This document shows positions 31,133 through 40,141 of a stretch of DNA of 64,000 bases, in pieces. Position numbers and translations under genes: made by a program. Position 1 is the stretch's first letter. The number at the start of each line of letters is the position of its first letter. Source of the stretch: Lachnospiraceae bacterium (lineage in GTDB: Bacteria; Bacillota; Clostridia; Lachnospirales; Lachnospiraceae). The stretch spans positions 1 to 64,000 of the forward strand of contig JAFXCD010000004.1 in assembly GCA_017521605.1 (NCBI GenBank). Reading direction: 5' to 3'. The notes under the pieces were generated by a model. It made no database searches and was not told the DNA's origin. It saw only the letters and a program-made list of their open reading frames with translations.

Positions 31133-34060
31133 TTATCGTGGAACTTCTACCATAATATATGCTTCTACAATATCCAGTTCCTGCATCTGGTCGAAGCTGT
31201 CAAATACAAGACCACATTCGAAACCTGCCTTTACTTCCTTAACATCGTCTTTAAATCTCTTCAGGGATGCCAATTCGCCTTCGTAAATCTGTTTGCCTTC
31301 ACGGCTGATACGAATCTTACAGCCTCTCTGGAAGATACCGTCTAATACGTAAGAACCAGCAATATTACCAACTGCAGATGCCTTGAATATCTGACGAACC
31401 TCTGCATGACCGATAATCTTTTCTTCATAAACAGGATCCAGCATACCCTTCATAGCAGCCTGAATATCTTCGATTGCCTGATAAATAACCTTATATAACC
31501 TTACATCCACGCCTTCGCGCTCTGCAGTTGCTTTTGCAGTTGCATCAGTACGTACATTGAAACCAATAATAATAGCATTAGATGCTCCTGCCAGTGTAAC
31601 GTCAGATTCGTTAATAGCACCAACACCACCGTGGATACATTTAACCACTACTTCTTCGTTGGACAGTTTCATCAGGGACTGCTTCACCGCTTCCACACTA
31701 CCCTGTACATCCGCCTTTACAATTAAATTCAATTCCTTCAAATTACCTTCCTTAATTTGAGAGAACAAATCATCAAGAGACATTCTGGACTTGGTTTCCT
31801 CCAGCATCTTCTCCTTGTTCTGTGCCAGATAGGTTTCTGCATAAGTTTTTGCCAGCTTGTCGGTTGCATGGGAAAGGAAAACTTCACCTGCTGCAGGCAC
31901 ATCAGAAAGACCTAAAATCTCAACCGGTGTAGAAGGAGTAGCTTCTTTCACTCTTCTGCCCTTATCATCAATCATGGCTCTTACCTTACCGTAGCATGCA
32001 CCTGCGGAAATAAAGTCACCCACATGTAAAGTACCCTTCTGTACCAACACAGTAGCTACCGGACCACGTCCCTTATCCAACTCTGCTTCGATAACCAGAC
32101 CTCTTGCCTGACGGTTCGGATTTGCCTTTAACTCCAGAATATCTGCTGTTAACAGAATCATATCCAACAACTCCTGGATACCTTCGCCTGTTTTTGCAGA
32201 AACAGGTGCAAAAATAGTGCTTCCACCCCAATCTTCTGCAATCAATTCATATTCCGTCAACTCCTGCTTCACTCTTTCAATGTTTGCAGAAGGCTTATCA
32301 ATCTTATTTACAGCAACAATAATTTCGATACCCGCTGCCTTTGCATGGTTAATCGCTTCTACGGTCTGAGGCATTACACCATCATCCGCTGCTACTACCA
32401 GGATAGCGATATCTGTAGCGGTTGCACCACGCATACGCATTGCAGTAAACGCTTCGTGACCGGGAGTATCCAAGAAGGTAATCTTTCTGCCGTTTGTATT
32501 TACGGTATATGCACCGATATGCTGGGTAATACCGCCAGCTTCCTTGTCTGTTACATTAGTCTTACGGATAGCATCCAAAAGGGAAGTCTTACCATGGTCA
32601 ACGTGTCCCATTACACAGATAACGGGAGGTCTTTCCATCAAATCTTCCTCTGCTTCTTCCTCTTCTTTCAAAAGTTCTTCGATGACGTCAACCTTTACTT
32701 CCTTTTCACAAAGAATATCGTATTCCATTGCAATATTCTCTGCATCCTCATAGGAAATCTCCTGATTTACGGTTACAATCTTTCCTTCCATAAACAGCTT
32801 CTTGACAATCACTGAAGGCTGTAGCTTCATCTTTTCAGCCAAGTCCTTAATGGTAATGGTTTCCGGTAATACGATAACCTTAATTACCTCTTCCACCACT
32901 TCTTCTTTCTTCTTTTCCGGCTTGATGAAGCGTCCCGGTTTGTTCTTCAGTGCTTCCTCTTCCTCATAGAAGTGGTCCTTCTTATTTCTCTTATCCTTTT
33001 CCTGACTGATACGTCTCTTTTCTTCTTCTCTATGCTTTTCGGTATCCTTTATAGGTGCTGCATCGCCACCAAAATTATTCTTGCTACGATTGTCCCTACT
33101 GAACTTATCTCCCTGGCGTCCATCGCTTCTGCCGCCACGGCTGTCTCTGTCCTTACCCCCAAAATCCTTACCGCCAAAGTCTTTACCACCAAAGTCCTTA
33201 CTTCCATTATTTCTACGATCGCCCTGATTAAAGCTCGGTCTTCCTTGCATACCACCTTCCGGTCTGTTAAAACCACCTTGTCGATTGCCTTGACCACGAT
33301 TATCTTTTGAATCACGGTTATACTGACCGTTTCTATCCTGTCCCTGACGATTATCCTGACGATTGCCACGATCATTATTACGTTCAAAACCACCCTGGCG
33401 CTGATTATTTCTATCACCCTGAGGTCTGTTATTCGTATTCTGTGGTCTTTCCGATCTGTTTTCTTTCACAGGAGTTGTCACTTCCGGCTTAGCTACCACT
33501 TCCGGAGTCTGTACCGGAGTTTCCACCTTTTCAGCCACCACTTCCTTCTTAGGCTGAGGCTGTGACTTCACCATCTGTACACTTGGAGTAGGTGACGGTG
33601 GTGTCAAAGGCTTAATGGCAGGACGTGTTACAGGTGCCTGCGCCGGTTTGTTTCCTGTATTATTATACCCAACAGGTCTGTTTTGATTCTGTGTTGGTCT
33701 ATTCTGTCCCTGCTGTGATGCCTTAGGTTTCTGACCGGTGGGAATCTTGGAATTCTGCGGATTACTTACAAAAATAATATTTTTCTTTTTCTTCTTGGGT
33801 GCCTCCTCGGTAGCTGAAGGCTTTTGTGTTGCTTCTTCAACCATGGTCTCTTCTTTCTTTACTTCTTCTGTTACTTTATTGTCCGCCAAATGGTTCTCTC
33901 CTTTTTTGTCAAATGCTTTTCGCACGATTTCTACTGTACTCTCCTCCACGGAGCTCTGTGCAGCCTTTGCTTCTATACCTTTTTCCTGTAAAAAAGCAAG
34001 AACATCTTTACTTGTTATATCAAGCTCTTTTGCTAATTCATGTACCTTCATTTTTGCCAT
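31133..34060 (-). CDS. infB: Translation initiation factor IF-2
   Basis: IF-2 delivers initiator tRNA to the 30S subunit and promotes subunit joining. The 975-aa protein begins with an IF2-N domain ([20 protein letters not shown]), then a ~330-residue disordered linker: a Pro/Gln part, an Arg/Gly/Asn/Gln-rich part and four GGKD units. A second IF2-N domain (about 395-450) leads to the GTPase with [13 protein letters not shown] and NKID, and domains II-IV. AGGAGG stands seven bases before the ATG. Length above 900 reflects the linker. Confidence 0.97.
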   Translation of the reverse strand: MAKMKVHELAKELDITSKDVLAFLQEKGIEAKAAQSSVEESTVEIVRKAFDKKGENHLADNKVTEEVKKEETMVEEATQKPSATEEAPKKKKKNIIFVSNPQNSKIPTGQKPKASQQGQNRPTQNQNRPVGYNNTGNKPAQAPVTRPAIKPLTPPSPTPSVQMVKSQPQPKKEVVAEKVETPVQTPEVVAKPEVTTPVKENRSERPQNTNNRPQGDRNNQRQGGFERNNDRGNRQDNRQGQDRNGQYNRDSKDNRGQGNRQGGFNRPEGGMQGRPSFNQGDRRNNGSKDFGGKDFGGKDFGGKDRDSRGGRSDGRQGDKFSRDNRSKNNFGGDAAPIKDTEKHREEEKRRISQEKDKRNKKDHFYEEEEALKNKPGRFIKPEKKKEEVVEEVIKVIVLPETITIKDLAEKMKLQPSVIVKKLFMEGKIVTVNQEISYEDAENIAMEYDILCEKEVKVDVIEELLKEEEEAEEDLMERPPVICVMGHVDHGKTSLLDAIRKTNVTDKEAGGITQHIGAYTVNTNGRKITFLDTPGHEAFTAMRMRGATATDIAILVVAADDGVMPQTVEAINHAKAAGIEIIVAVNKIDKPSANIERVKQELTEYELIAEDWGGSTIFAPVSAKTGEGIQELLDMILLTADILELKANPNRQARGLVIEAELDKGRGPVATVLVQKGTLHVGDFISAGACYGKVRAMIDDKGRRVKEATPSTPVEILGLSDVPAAGEVFLSHATDKLAKTYAETYLAQNKEKMLEETKSRMSLDDLFSQIKEGNLKELNLIVKADVQGSVEAVKQSLMKLSNEEVVVKCIHGGVGAINESDVTLAGASNAIIIGFNVRTDATAKATAEREGVDVRLYKVIYQAIEDIQAAMKGMLDPVYEEKIIGHAEVRQIFKASAVGNIAGSYVLDGIFQRGCKIRISREGKQIYEGELASLKRFKDDVKEVKAGFECGLVFDSFDQMQELDIVEAYIMVEVPR
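33150..33205. repeat. 15-bp tandem repeat within infB
   Basis: About four copies of a 15-bp unit encode [10 protein letters not shown] in the IF-2 linker. The copies differ by single bases, mostly at third positions, consistent with slippage followed by drift. Confidence 0.7.
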
Positions 34061-34078
34061 GCATTTTACCTCCTATCC

Positions 34079-34396
34079 TCACGAACCGGCCTCTGCCTCG
34101 ATAGCCTTTACTATTGCCTGAGCCAGACCGGCATCACATACTGCCAGAGAAGACCTTAAGCCTTTGCCCATAGCCCATCCCAACTGTTCCTTGGTACCAT
34201 ATTCCAGTACCGGCACCTCATAAAATGAACATTTGTCGGTAAACAGCTTTTTGGTATTCGCTGACGCATCTACCGCTACGATAACTAACATGGCAGAACC
34301 GTCCTTTACAGCCGTTTCTGTCTGATATTCACCACTCACCAGATTGCGTCCTCTGGTTGCCAGTCCTAATAATGATAATGCTTTATTTTGCTTCAA
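34079..34396 (-). CDS. ylxQ: L7Ae-family RNA-binding protein YlxQ
   Basis: A 105-aa kink-turn RNA-binding protein of the L7Ae/L30e fold, encoded between rnpM and infB as in most Bacillota. It shows the family core ALSLLGLATRGRNLVSGE and VIVAVDASANT. The most plausible start is TTG 34394-34396 (protein MKQNKALSLL) with AAGGAG ten bases upstream; a TTG at 34405 sits one base from that site. It overlaps rnpM by 14 bp. Role in RNA binding is inferred from the family. Confidence 0.88.
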   Translation of the reverse strand: MKQNKALSLLGLATRGRNLVSGEYQTETAVKDGSAMLVIVAVDASANTKKLFTDKCSFYEVPVLEYGTKEQLGWAMGKGLRSSLAVCDAGLAQAIVKAIEAEAGS

Positions 34397-34652
34397 TCGA
34401 TTCAAACTCCTTATCTAAGGTGTCATATATTTCTTCCGGAATACTCATCTTAAAAGAACGCTCCAGCCCTTTATTCTTACGAGCCTTCTGTAAGCACTCC
34501 TTACTCACACACAAATAAGCACCTCTTCCGTTTTTTTTACCTGTAACATCTAAACATATGTCATCCTCTGCGGTTTTAATGACACGCATCATTTCTTTTT
34601 TGCCCTTCATTTCACCACATCCGATGCACTGCCTCATAGGAATCTTCTTCAT
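34383..34652 (-). CDS. rnpM: RNase P modulator RnpM (YlxR)
   Basis: An 89-aa YlxR-family protein; the B. subtilis homologue binds RNase P RNA and modulates its activity. The start has the diagnostic KKIPMRQCIGCGEMKGKKEM, and the rest contains GRGAYLCVSKECLQKA with two further cysteines. It starts six bases after the nusA stop behind AAGGG, and overlaps ylxQ at its end. Order nusA-rnpM-ylxQ-infB is canonical. Confidence 0.93.
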   Translation of the reverse strand: MKKIPMRQCIGCGEMKGKKEMMRVIKTAEDDICLDVTGKKNGRGAYLCVSKECLQKARKNKGLERSFKMSIPEEIYDTLDKEFESIEAK

Positions 34653-34658
34653 GAACCC

Positions 34659-35798
34659 TTATTCCTCTACTTCCTCGTCATACTCTTCGTATTCTTCATA
34701 CTCTTCGTACTCTTCATCCATATCCATGTAATCTTCATAACGGAAGCCGGGAGCATCCTTTGCCTGAGTTTCGGACTTAATGTCAATCTTATATCCTGTC
34801 AGTCTGGCTGCCAATCTTGCATTCTGACCTTCCTTACCGATTGCCAGAGACAACTGATAATCAGGAACAACTACCTTCGCAGTCTTCTCATCAGGGTCTG
34901 CAAATACTGCTACTATCTTTGCAGGGGATAATGCATTCTGAATCAGGTTACCGGGGTTCTCATCCCAGTTAACAATATCGATTTTCTCTCCGCGTAGCTC
35001 TTCTACAATGGCATTTACTCTGGCACCGTTCATACCTACACATGCACCAACTGCATCTACATTAGGATTGTTGGACCAAACGGCAATCTTGGTTCTGCTA
35101 CCTGCTTCACGGGCAATACTCATAATTTCTACAGTACCATCCTTGATTTCAGTCACTTCTGCTTCAAACAATCTCTTAACCAATTCCGGATGCGTACGGC
35201 TTACATTGATACGAGGTCCCTTGGGAGTGTTCTTTACTTCCAGGATATACACCTTAATACGTTCGGTAGGTCTGAACACCTCGGTCTTAACCATTTCAGA
35301 TTCACACAGCATAGCATCTGCTTTACCTAAGTTGATACTGATGTTTCTGCCCACATAACGCTGTACCACACCGGTTACAACATCCTTTTCCTTCTCGAAA
35401 TACTGGTTATAAATAACACTTCTTTCTTCTTCACGAATCTTCTGTAAAATCACATTCTTCGCATTCTGGGTAGCAATACGTCCAAATTCCTTAGACTTAA
35501 TTTCCACATTCAGAACGTCACCAACCTTTGCCTTCTTGGAAACCTGCTTAGCATCCTCTAAGCTAATCTGCAACAGCTTATCTTCCACTTCTTCCTCGGT
35601 TTCTACTACTTCTTTCTCTGCATAGCAAAGGAAGTCACAGGTATCTCTGTCGATTTCCACCTTAATATTGTCTGCCTTGCCGAAATGGTTCTTACATGCG
35701 GTCAGCAATGAATTCTCAATTGCCTCAAAAAGAGTTTCCTTGCTAATCTCTTTTTCTTTCTCCAGAATATTCAATGCTTCCATTAATTCTTTGTTCAT
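34659..35798 (-). CDS. nusA: Transcription termination/antitermination protein NusA
   Basis: NusA binds RNA polymerase and controls pausing, termination and antitermination. The 379-aa protein has the N-terminal polymerase-binding domain (MNKELMEALNILEKEKEISK), an S1 domain (about 135-200) and two KH domains (with GACVGMNGARVNAIVEEL and AIGKEGQNARLAARLTG). It lacks the C-terminal acidic repeats of Proteobacteria but ends in an EEYEEY-type tail. AAAGGG precedes the ATG. It is second in the rimP operon. Confidence 0.96.
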   Translation of the reverse strand: MNKELMEALNILEKEKEISKETLFEAIENSLLTACKNHFGKADNIKVEIDRDTCDFLCYAEKEVVETEEEVEDKLLQISLEDAKQVSKKAKVGDVLNVEIKSKEFGRIATQNAKNVILQKIREEERSVIYNQYFEKEKDVVTGVVQRYVGRNISINLGKADAMLCESEMVKTEVFRPTERIKVYILEVKNTPKGPRINVSRTHPELVKRLFEAEVTEIKDGTVEIMSIAREAGSRTKIAVWSNNPNVDAVGACVGMNGARVNAIVEELRGEKIDIVNWDENPGNLIQNALSPAKIVAVFADPDEKTAKVVVPDYQLSLAIGKEGQNARLAARLTGYKIDIKSETQAKDAPGFRYEDYMDMDEEYEEYEEYEEYDEEVEE

Positions 35799-35838
35799 TT
35801 TTTCCCTTTTCCTCCATTCTGCCCTAACGGGCGGTTCA

Positions 35839-36303
35839 TTAAAAATCTAATGCCAATCTGATAATTGCAATATCACTTCTTATAAACTTCTTCTCTGTAC
35901 CGTCTACTAATACTGTAATGCTTTCACTATCAAATCCTACCAGTTCACCTTCAAACTCCTTGCTTCCATCCATAGGCTTAAACAGCTTGATTTCCACATC
36001 TTCACCAATGCTTTTTTCCAAATGTCTGTCCTTTTTCAGCGTTCTTCCCAGCCCCGGACTGCTCACCTCTAAAATATAGGCATCCGGTATAAAATCCGCC
36101 TGGTCCAACGCATCTGACAGGGCACGGCTTACTGCTTCGCAGTCATTGATATTCACACCTTCTTCTTTGTCAATATAGGCTCTTAAGAAGTAATCACTAC
36201 CTTCCTTCACATACTCTACATCGTAGATTTCTACACCATTCTTCTCTGCGATAGGAAGCAGCAATTCCTCTGTTCTTGCCTCATAAGATTCTTTCTTGGA
36301 CAT
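35839..36303 (-). CDS. rimP: Ribosome maturation factor RimP
   Basis: RimP assists 30S assembly. The 154-aa protein contains VYDVEYVKEGSDYFLRAYID-type N-domain features (around residues 25-45) and EVSSPGLGRTLKK, the family signature, followed by the C-terminal Sm-like domain. Start ATG 36303 is preferred, with AAAGG nine bases upstream; the longer TTG frame to 36327 would run into the leader hairpin. It heads the nusA-infB operon. Confidence 0.93.
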   Translation of the reverse strand: MSKKESYEARTEELLLPIAEKNGVEIYDVEYVKEGSDYFLRAYIDKEEGVNINDCEAVSRALSDALDQADFIPDAYILEVSSPGLGRTLKKDRHLEKSIGEDVEIKLFKPMDGSKEFEGELVGFDSESITVLVDGTEKKFIRSDIAIIRLALDF

Positions 36304-36325
36304 TTCTTCCATCCTTTCTTTAAGC

Positions 36326-36355
36326 AAGAAGAAAGAGTGGATTGCGGTCCACTCT
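36326..36355 (-). terminator. Attenuator-like hairpin in the rimP-nusA leader
   Basis: AGAGTGGA/TCCACTCT (36334-36341, 36348-36355; 8 bp, 6-base loop) is followed on the minus strand by TTTCTTCTT. It lies between the promoter and the rimP start, so it could attenuate the operon, possibly as NusA feedback (inference). Confidence 0.6.
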
Positions 36356-36384
36356 TATCTAGTAACTATCTTTAATTCTTCCTT

Positions 36385-36413
36385 AGTATATCCCTAAATA
36401 AAGGAAATGTCAA
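36385..36413 (-). promoter_or_regulatory. Promoter of the rimP-nusA-infB operon
   Basis: Minus strand TTGACA (36408-36413), 17 bp, TATACT (36385-36390); predicted start about 75 nt before rimP. Confidence 0.8.
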
Positions 36414-36484
36414 CAAGGTTTTGAAATATTTTCTAAGCCCTTCGCTTAGTGCTTTCTCCTCAAAAACATTTTACACAGATACTT

Positions 36485-36880
36485 TTACTCTCTTATAATT
36501 GTATTATTCTGCGGATTGAGTATATAAAATCTTTTTGCCTTTATTTGATACTCCAAACCGGTAGAAACTACATTATCGGACACATTGCAGCCATATACAA
36601 CAAATGTATAAATTTCATCTTTCTTCTCTAACACTTTTACTTCATAGATTTCATCATTAAATTCCAAATCACTACTTCTTTTAAATTCTGAGACTTCTTC
36701 AAAAACCAGACACCCATGCAAAATATCTTCATCTGAATAATAATTCCATTCCATAATTCCTTTTTGTACCCTGGAAATCAAATTCACCTGAAATACAATT
36801 CTATCTTCCCCTACTTCCATACATTCACACCATCTGTCACCCAAATATAATGAACGCAAAAATTGATTCATTTGTTCCAT
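36485..36880 (-). CDS. Small conserved-looking hypothetical protein
   Basis: I do not recognise this 131-aa protein. It is soluble, has two Cys near the start (DRWCECMEVGEDRIVFQVNL) and a beta-rich C-terminus (DEIYEVKVLEKKDEIYTFVV). The start at ATG 36878-36880 is uncertain: AAGAGG is 13 bases away, and an open frame continues upstream inside the transporter gene. It begins 18 bases after the transporter stop and is the last gene before the rimP promoter, so it likely belongs to the upstream minus-strand run. Confidence 0.6.
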   Translation of the reverse strand: MEQMNQFLRSLYLGDRWCECMEVGEDRIVFQVNLISRVQKGIMEWNYYSDEDILHGCLVFEEVSEFKRSSDLEFNDEIYEVKVLEKKDEIYTFVVYGCNVSDNVVSTGLEYQIKAKRFYILNPQNNTIIRE

Positions 36881-36897
36881 TTCGTCTAAAGCACCTC

Positions 36898-38244
36898 TTA
36901 ATACCCGACTACAGTTCCCAGAAGCAATATTGAGCAACAACATACCACTATCAATACCTGTAGCTTTAAACTGAAACGAATCCACTTTCCATAGCTTACA
37001 CCTACCACACTCAAGGCAATCAGCAAACAGGGATTGGTAAAGTACACAATATTGGAAAAGCCGTCACCATAGTTAAAGGCCAGTACCGTTAATTGTCTAC
37101 TGATACCACACACATCCGCCAAGGGCCCAATCAAAGGCATCAAAAGCACCGCCTCCGCACTTCCGGAGGACACAAAGAAATTCACCACCATGGTAAACAG
37201 TAAGATACAAAGTATGCCTGCATAAGAAGACATTGGAGATATGACATCAATAGCAAACTGCAGGATGGTATCCATAATCCCAGCCTCGTTCATGGTATAT
37301 TGGATACTTCCTGCCATGAGAATTAACAGCATGGAGGGCATAATATTCAACACACCATAGGCAAAATAGGAAACTGATTTGTGACTGTCTATTTTACTGC
37401 AAATACAGCAGCCGATACCGATAATCAGGAAAAAAGCTGCCACTATAATCATCAGATAATCGGAAATGCCAGGTACAAATACAGAAAGTAAAATCACCAT
37501 GAAGCAAACCACCAAGGTTCCAACAAAGAATCTTACAGATGCTTCTAAATGGGGCTTTTTTACAAATACCTCAGATGCATTAAAGCCAGTGACATTTGCC
37601 TTTCCGGCATTTTTCTTCTCACACTTCTTTGCATAAGGAATCAACACCAGCAATAAGCATCCGTATATCACCACAAAGGTAAGCAATCGCAGGGATATCC
37701 CGCTAAACATGGGTAGTCCCATAATACTTTGGGCCACACCTGTAGTGAAGGGATTCAACACACCGGTGGAAAAGCCGCAAGCCACTGCCGCCATGGACAT
37801 GCCTAAACCTACCATCTCATCCCAGCCCATAGCCAGTGCCAGTGCCACTGCCAGGGGAACCATGGGGATACATTCCTCAAAGCTTCCGATAAAGGCTCCC
37901 ATACTTAAGAAAAACAGAGTTACCACTGCTAAAAGCAAATACTTCTTATCACCTGCAAAATGTACGATTTTGCGAAGCATATAATCCATGGTACCACTTC
38001 TGTCCAATGCATTAAAGGTACCTCCAATTACCAACAAAAATATGATAACTGCAAACAAAGTCACACCTTGGTCAGAACCCAGCACTAAAACCGGAGACAA
38101 CAACCACTTCCAGAAGGGAATAGTTCCACCCGGTATTAGCAACGTTAAAATATATGTCATAATCATCAGCACAGCAAGTATGCTTATGGCACTGATAAAG
38201 CTGCCCACACTAATTCCCTGTCCTTTTTTCTTCCTTTTACTCAT
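36898..38244 (-). CDS. YfcC-family membrane carrier
   Basis: A 448-aa polytopic protein (about 11-12 hydrophobic segments) of the YfcC/DcuC-like ion transporter superfamily group, often annotated as a C4-dicarboxylate or basic amino-acid carrier. Features include LIPGGTIPFW after the first helix, GAFIGSFEECIPMVPL, STGVLNPFTTGVAQ and SSGSAEAVLLMPL, the last resembling a re-entrant substrate loop. AAGGAG lies seven bases before the ATG. Substrate cannot be named from sequence. Confidence 0.78.
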   Translation of the reverse strand: MSKRKKKGQGISVGSFISAISILAVLMIMTYILTLLIPGGTIPFWKWLLSPVLVLGSDQGVTLFAVIIFLLVIGGTFNALDRSGTMDYMLRKIVHFAGDKKYLLLAVVTLFFLSMGAFIGSFEECIPMVPLAVALALAMGWDEMVGLGMSMAAVACGFSTGVLNPFTTGVAQSIMGLPMFSGISLRLLTFVVIYGCLLLVLIPYAKKCEKKNAGKANVTGFNASEVFVKKPHLEASVRFFVGTLVVCFMVILLSVFVPGISDYLMIIVAAFFLIIGIGCCICSKIDSHKSVSYFAYGVLNIMPSMLLILMAGSIQYTMNEAGIMDTILQFAIDVISPMSSYAGILCILLFTMVVNFFVSSGSAEAVLLMPLIGPLADVCGISRQLTVLAFNYGDGFSNIVYFTNPCLLIALSVVGVSYGKWIRFSLKLQVLIVVCCCSILLLGTVVGY

Positions 38245-38296
38245 TGGATTGCTCCTTCCGTCTGTTCGTTTCTGCCATACAGGCGCTCAGCGCAGC

Positions 38297-38323
38297 ATAA
38301 GCCGAGGATAATCCCCGGCTTAT
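38297..38323. repeat. Inverted repeat between the small leader-like gene and the carrier
   Basis: ATAAGCCG and CGGCTTAT flank an inner GAGGAT/ATCCCC near-pairing, giving a 12-13-bp stem with small loop. On the minus strand there is no T run, so termination is doubtful; it may separate expression of the two genes by stabilising RNA. Confidence 0.5.
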
Positions 38324-38333
38324 AAAACTTTTC

Positions 38334-38552
38334 TTAGAATAAACCTTTTAACTTACTTGCTACATCTGAGATGGAATCTACTGCCACCTTAGCCTTTACC
38401 CCATCTACAATCTTTTCTACTGTGTCATCAGGCAAATCCACGCCCAGCACCTCTTCAATTGCCTTCACCGGATTCTTATCAAACTTTTCTTTCAAATCCT
38501 TATCTGAAGTAACTTTCTCAACTACTTCATTGATTTTTTCCTTAATATCCAT
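38334..38552 (-). CDS. NHLP/Nif11 leader-like small protein
   Basis: A 72-aa acidic, mostly helical protein. Residues ~16-45 (SDKDLKEKFDKNPVKAIEEV, then LGVDLPDDT) resemble the leader part of nitrile-hydratase-like or Nif11-type peptides, which are leaders for ribosomal natural products. However no Cys/Ser/Thr-rich core follows; the C-terminus is a helix (ISDVASKLKGLF), and no maturase adjoins. It may instead be a stand-alone small protein common in Lachnospiraceae. Start ATG 38552 has GAGGG seven bases upstream. Confidence 0.6.
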   Translation of the reverse strand: MDIKEKINEVVEKVTSDKDLKEKFDKNPVKAIEEVLGVDLPDDTVEKIVDGVKAKVAVDSISDVASKLKGLF

Positions 38553-38570
38553 TTTCATTCCCTCTTTTCT

Positions 38571-38852
38571 TTATTGATAAAGAGCTTCATATGCCTCTAC
38601 TGCCTTAGCATATTCCTCTTTGTCTTCAATCTCCTCTACAATGAAGTCCTCACCCTGACTCTCTGTACGGAACAAATACACGCCCTCGGTAATTTCATCA
38701 CCCTTGACCTCAGAAACCAGCACATAATGCTTTTCTTCGTAATCAAATTCTTCTACGATAGCAAATTCGTGTTTCTTCTTATCAGACATCTCCAGAATGA
38801 AAGTGGTGTATTCTTCAAACTCTGCAGATTGTGCATTTACATCATTACTCAT
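38571..38852 (-). CDS. DUF1292 family protein
   Basis: A 93-aa acidic protein of the DUF1292 (YrzB-type) family, function unknown, conserved in Bacillota. The family pattern is visible as FEEYTTFILEMSDKKKHEFAI near the start, HYVLVSE in the middle and EDKEEYAKAVEAYEALY at the end. Start ATG 38852 has GAGG six bases upstream and directly follows the HAD gene stop. Confidence 0.85.
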   Translation of the reverse strand: MSNDVNAQSAEFEEYTTFILEMSDKKKHEFAIVEEFDYEEKHYVLVSEVKGDEITEGVYLFRTESQGEDFIVEEIEDKEEYAKAVEAYEALYQ

Positions 38853-38865
38853 ATTTTTCCTCTTT

Positions 38866-39528
38866 CTATTGCAATATTTCCAACAGTTCCATAGGCTTAT
38901 CAATCAACATGCCGGCGCCATGGAACATCAAAAACTCTCTGTCACGAAAACCCCATGTTACGGACACACAGGGAAGTTCAGCATTCATGGCTGTCATCAG
39001 GTCCACATCGGAATCCCCTACATAAATAGCCTCTTCTTTATTAACCTGTAACTCTTCCAGTGCTTTAAATACCAAATCCGGTGCCGGCTTACGATTATAA
39101 CCTTCCATATCGCCAATAGCCACTTGAAAACATCCGGGAAAATACTTTTCAGCCAGTACCTTTACAGCCGCATCCGGCTTATTGGATACTACAGCCATTT
39201 TGTAACTGCACCTCTTCAGCTCCTGCATAAGCTCCCATATGCCTTTATAGGGTTTGGTTTCTTCCTCACAGTGCAGCGCATAATAAGCCTTATAATATTC
39301 AAATATAGCTTCAAATTCGGGATGGTTCTCTCCCTCCTGCACCACACCCTTTATCAGATTCTTGGCGCCATTGCCTACTACTTTACATACTTCAGCTACT
39401 GTTTTTTCAGGTAAACCATACTTATTCAATGCTACATTAACCGCATTAGTTAAATCCTGCAAAGTATCCAGCAGGGTACCATCCATATCAAACACGATAG
39501 CTTTTATAGTCTTCTTTTTCAGATTCAT
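38866..39528 (-). CDS. HAD-superfamily hydrolase, Gph/PGP type
   Basis: A 220-aa haloacid dehalogenase hydrolase with subfamily I cap. Motif I is FDMDGTLLD (catalytic Asp), motif II VVSNKP, motif III lysine in NRKPAPD, and motif IV GDSDVDL. Such enzymes are annotated phosphoglycolate phosphatase, but they act on various phosphate monoesters. It lies 4 bp after the rhomboid gene and ahead of DUF1292. Confidence 0.9.
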   Translation of the reverse strand: MNLKKKTIKAIVFDMDGTLLDTLQDLTNAVNVALNKYGLPEKTVAEVCKVVGNGAKNLIKGVVQEGENHPEFEAIFEYYKAYYALHCEEETKPYKGIWELMQELKRCSYKMAVVSNKPDAAVKVLAEKYFPGCFQVAIGDMEGYNRKPAPDLVFKALEELQVNKEEAIYVGDSDVDLMTAMNAELPCVSVTWGFRDREFLMFHGAGMLIDKPMELLEILQ

Positions 39529-39531
39529 TCT

Positions 39532-40113
39532 TTAATACCGTTTCTTCTTCATATTTAGGAAATAACCACAAATAGCACCCACAATACCACCAATGATGTG
39601 GGACAGATTGGACACATTATCTCTGACCGCTATTCCTTCAAATACCTGCTGTCCCAAATAAATCACTGCTACCAAAATAAAGGTCAACGGTATCTCTCCC
39701 TGCTTAAAATTAGTAAAGGAAGTCAGCAGAATAAAGGCAAATACCACACCACTGGCACCACATAATGCCACTCTTGGAAAAAACAGGCAATTAATTAAAC
39801 CTGTCACTAAAGCAGTCACCAGAATTATTTCCACTAATCTGGATGATCCATGCTTTTCTTCAAGCATAGGTCCCAACAAGAGAATATAGGACATATTTCC
39901 AATAAAATGTGTCCAGTCTGCGTGTCCAAACACATGGGTAAATAAACGTAAATAAAACATTGGATTTAATAAAGAATCCCTATAAGTTTTAAAAAGCATG
40001 GTAGTACTCCCACCGCGGGTAATCATTCCCAACAGCAATGCTATCAGACAAATACAGGAAAAGCCCAAAACTGCCGGGGAATTAAAGGTAATTTTAGTGT
40101 TTTTGATTTTCAT
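39532..40113 (-). CDS. Rhomboid-family intramembrane serine protease
   Basis: A 193-aa six-helix membrane protein. The catalytic Ser is in CGASGVVF and the His in LSHIIGG; HADWTHFIGNM matches the rhomboid HxxxN segment. It cleaves transmembrane segments, with unknown substrates. AGGAGG precedes the ATG by eight bases. It is between metA and the HAD gene in a long minus-strand run. Confidence 0.9.
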   Translation of the reverse strand: MKIKNTKITFNSPAVLGFSCICLIALLLGMITRGGSTTMLFKTYRDSLLNPMFYLRLFTHVFGHADWTHFIGNMSYILLLGPMLEEKHGSSRLVEIILVTALVTGLINCLFFPRVALCGASGVVFAFILLTSFTNFKQGEIPLTFILVAVIYLGQQVFEGIAVRDNVSNLSHIIGGIVGAICGYFLNMKKKRY

Positions 40114-40141
40114 TTTTATTTCCTCCTTAGTTAATTATACT

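Noticed and set aside
32345-32815. 156-codon plus-strand open frame opposite infB
   Set aside because: It is antisense to the conserved IF-2 GTPase region; its open length follows from codon use of infB.
38334-38552. Acyl carrier protein
   Set aside because: The length is similar but there is no DSL phosphopantetheine motif.
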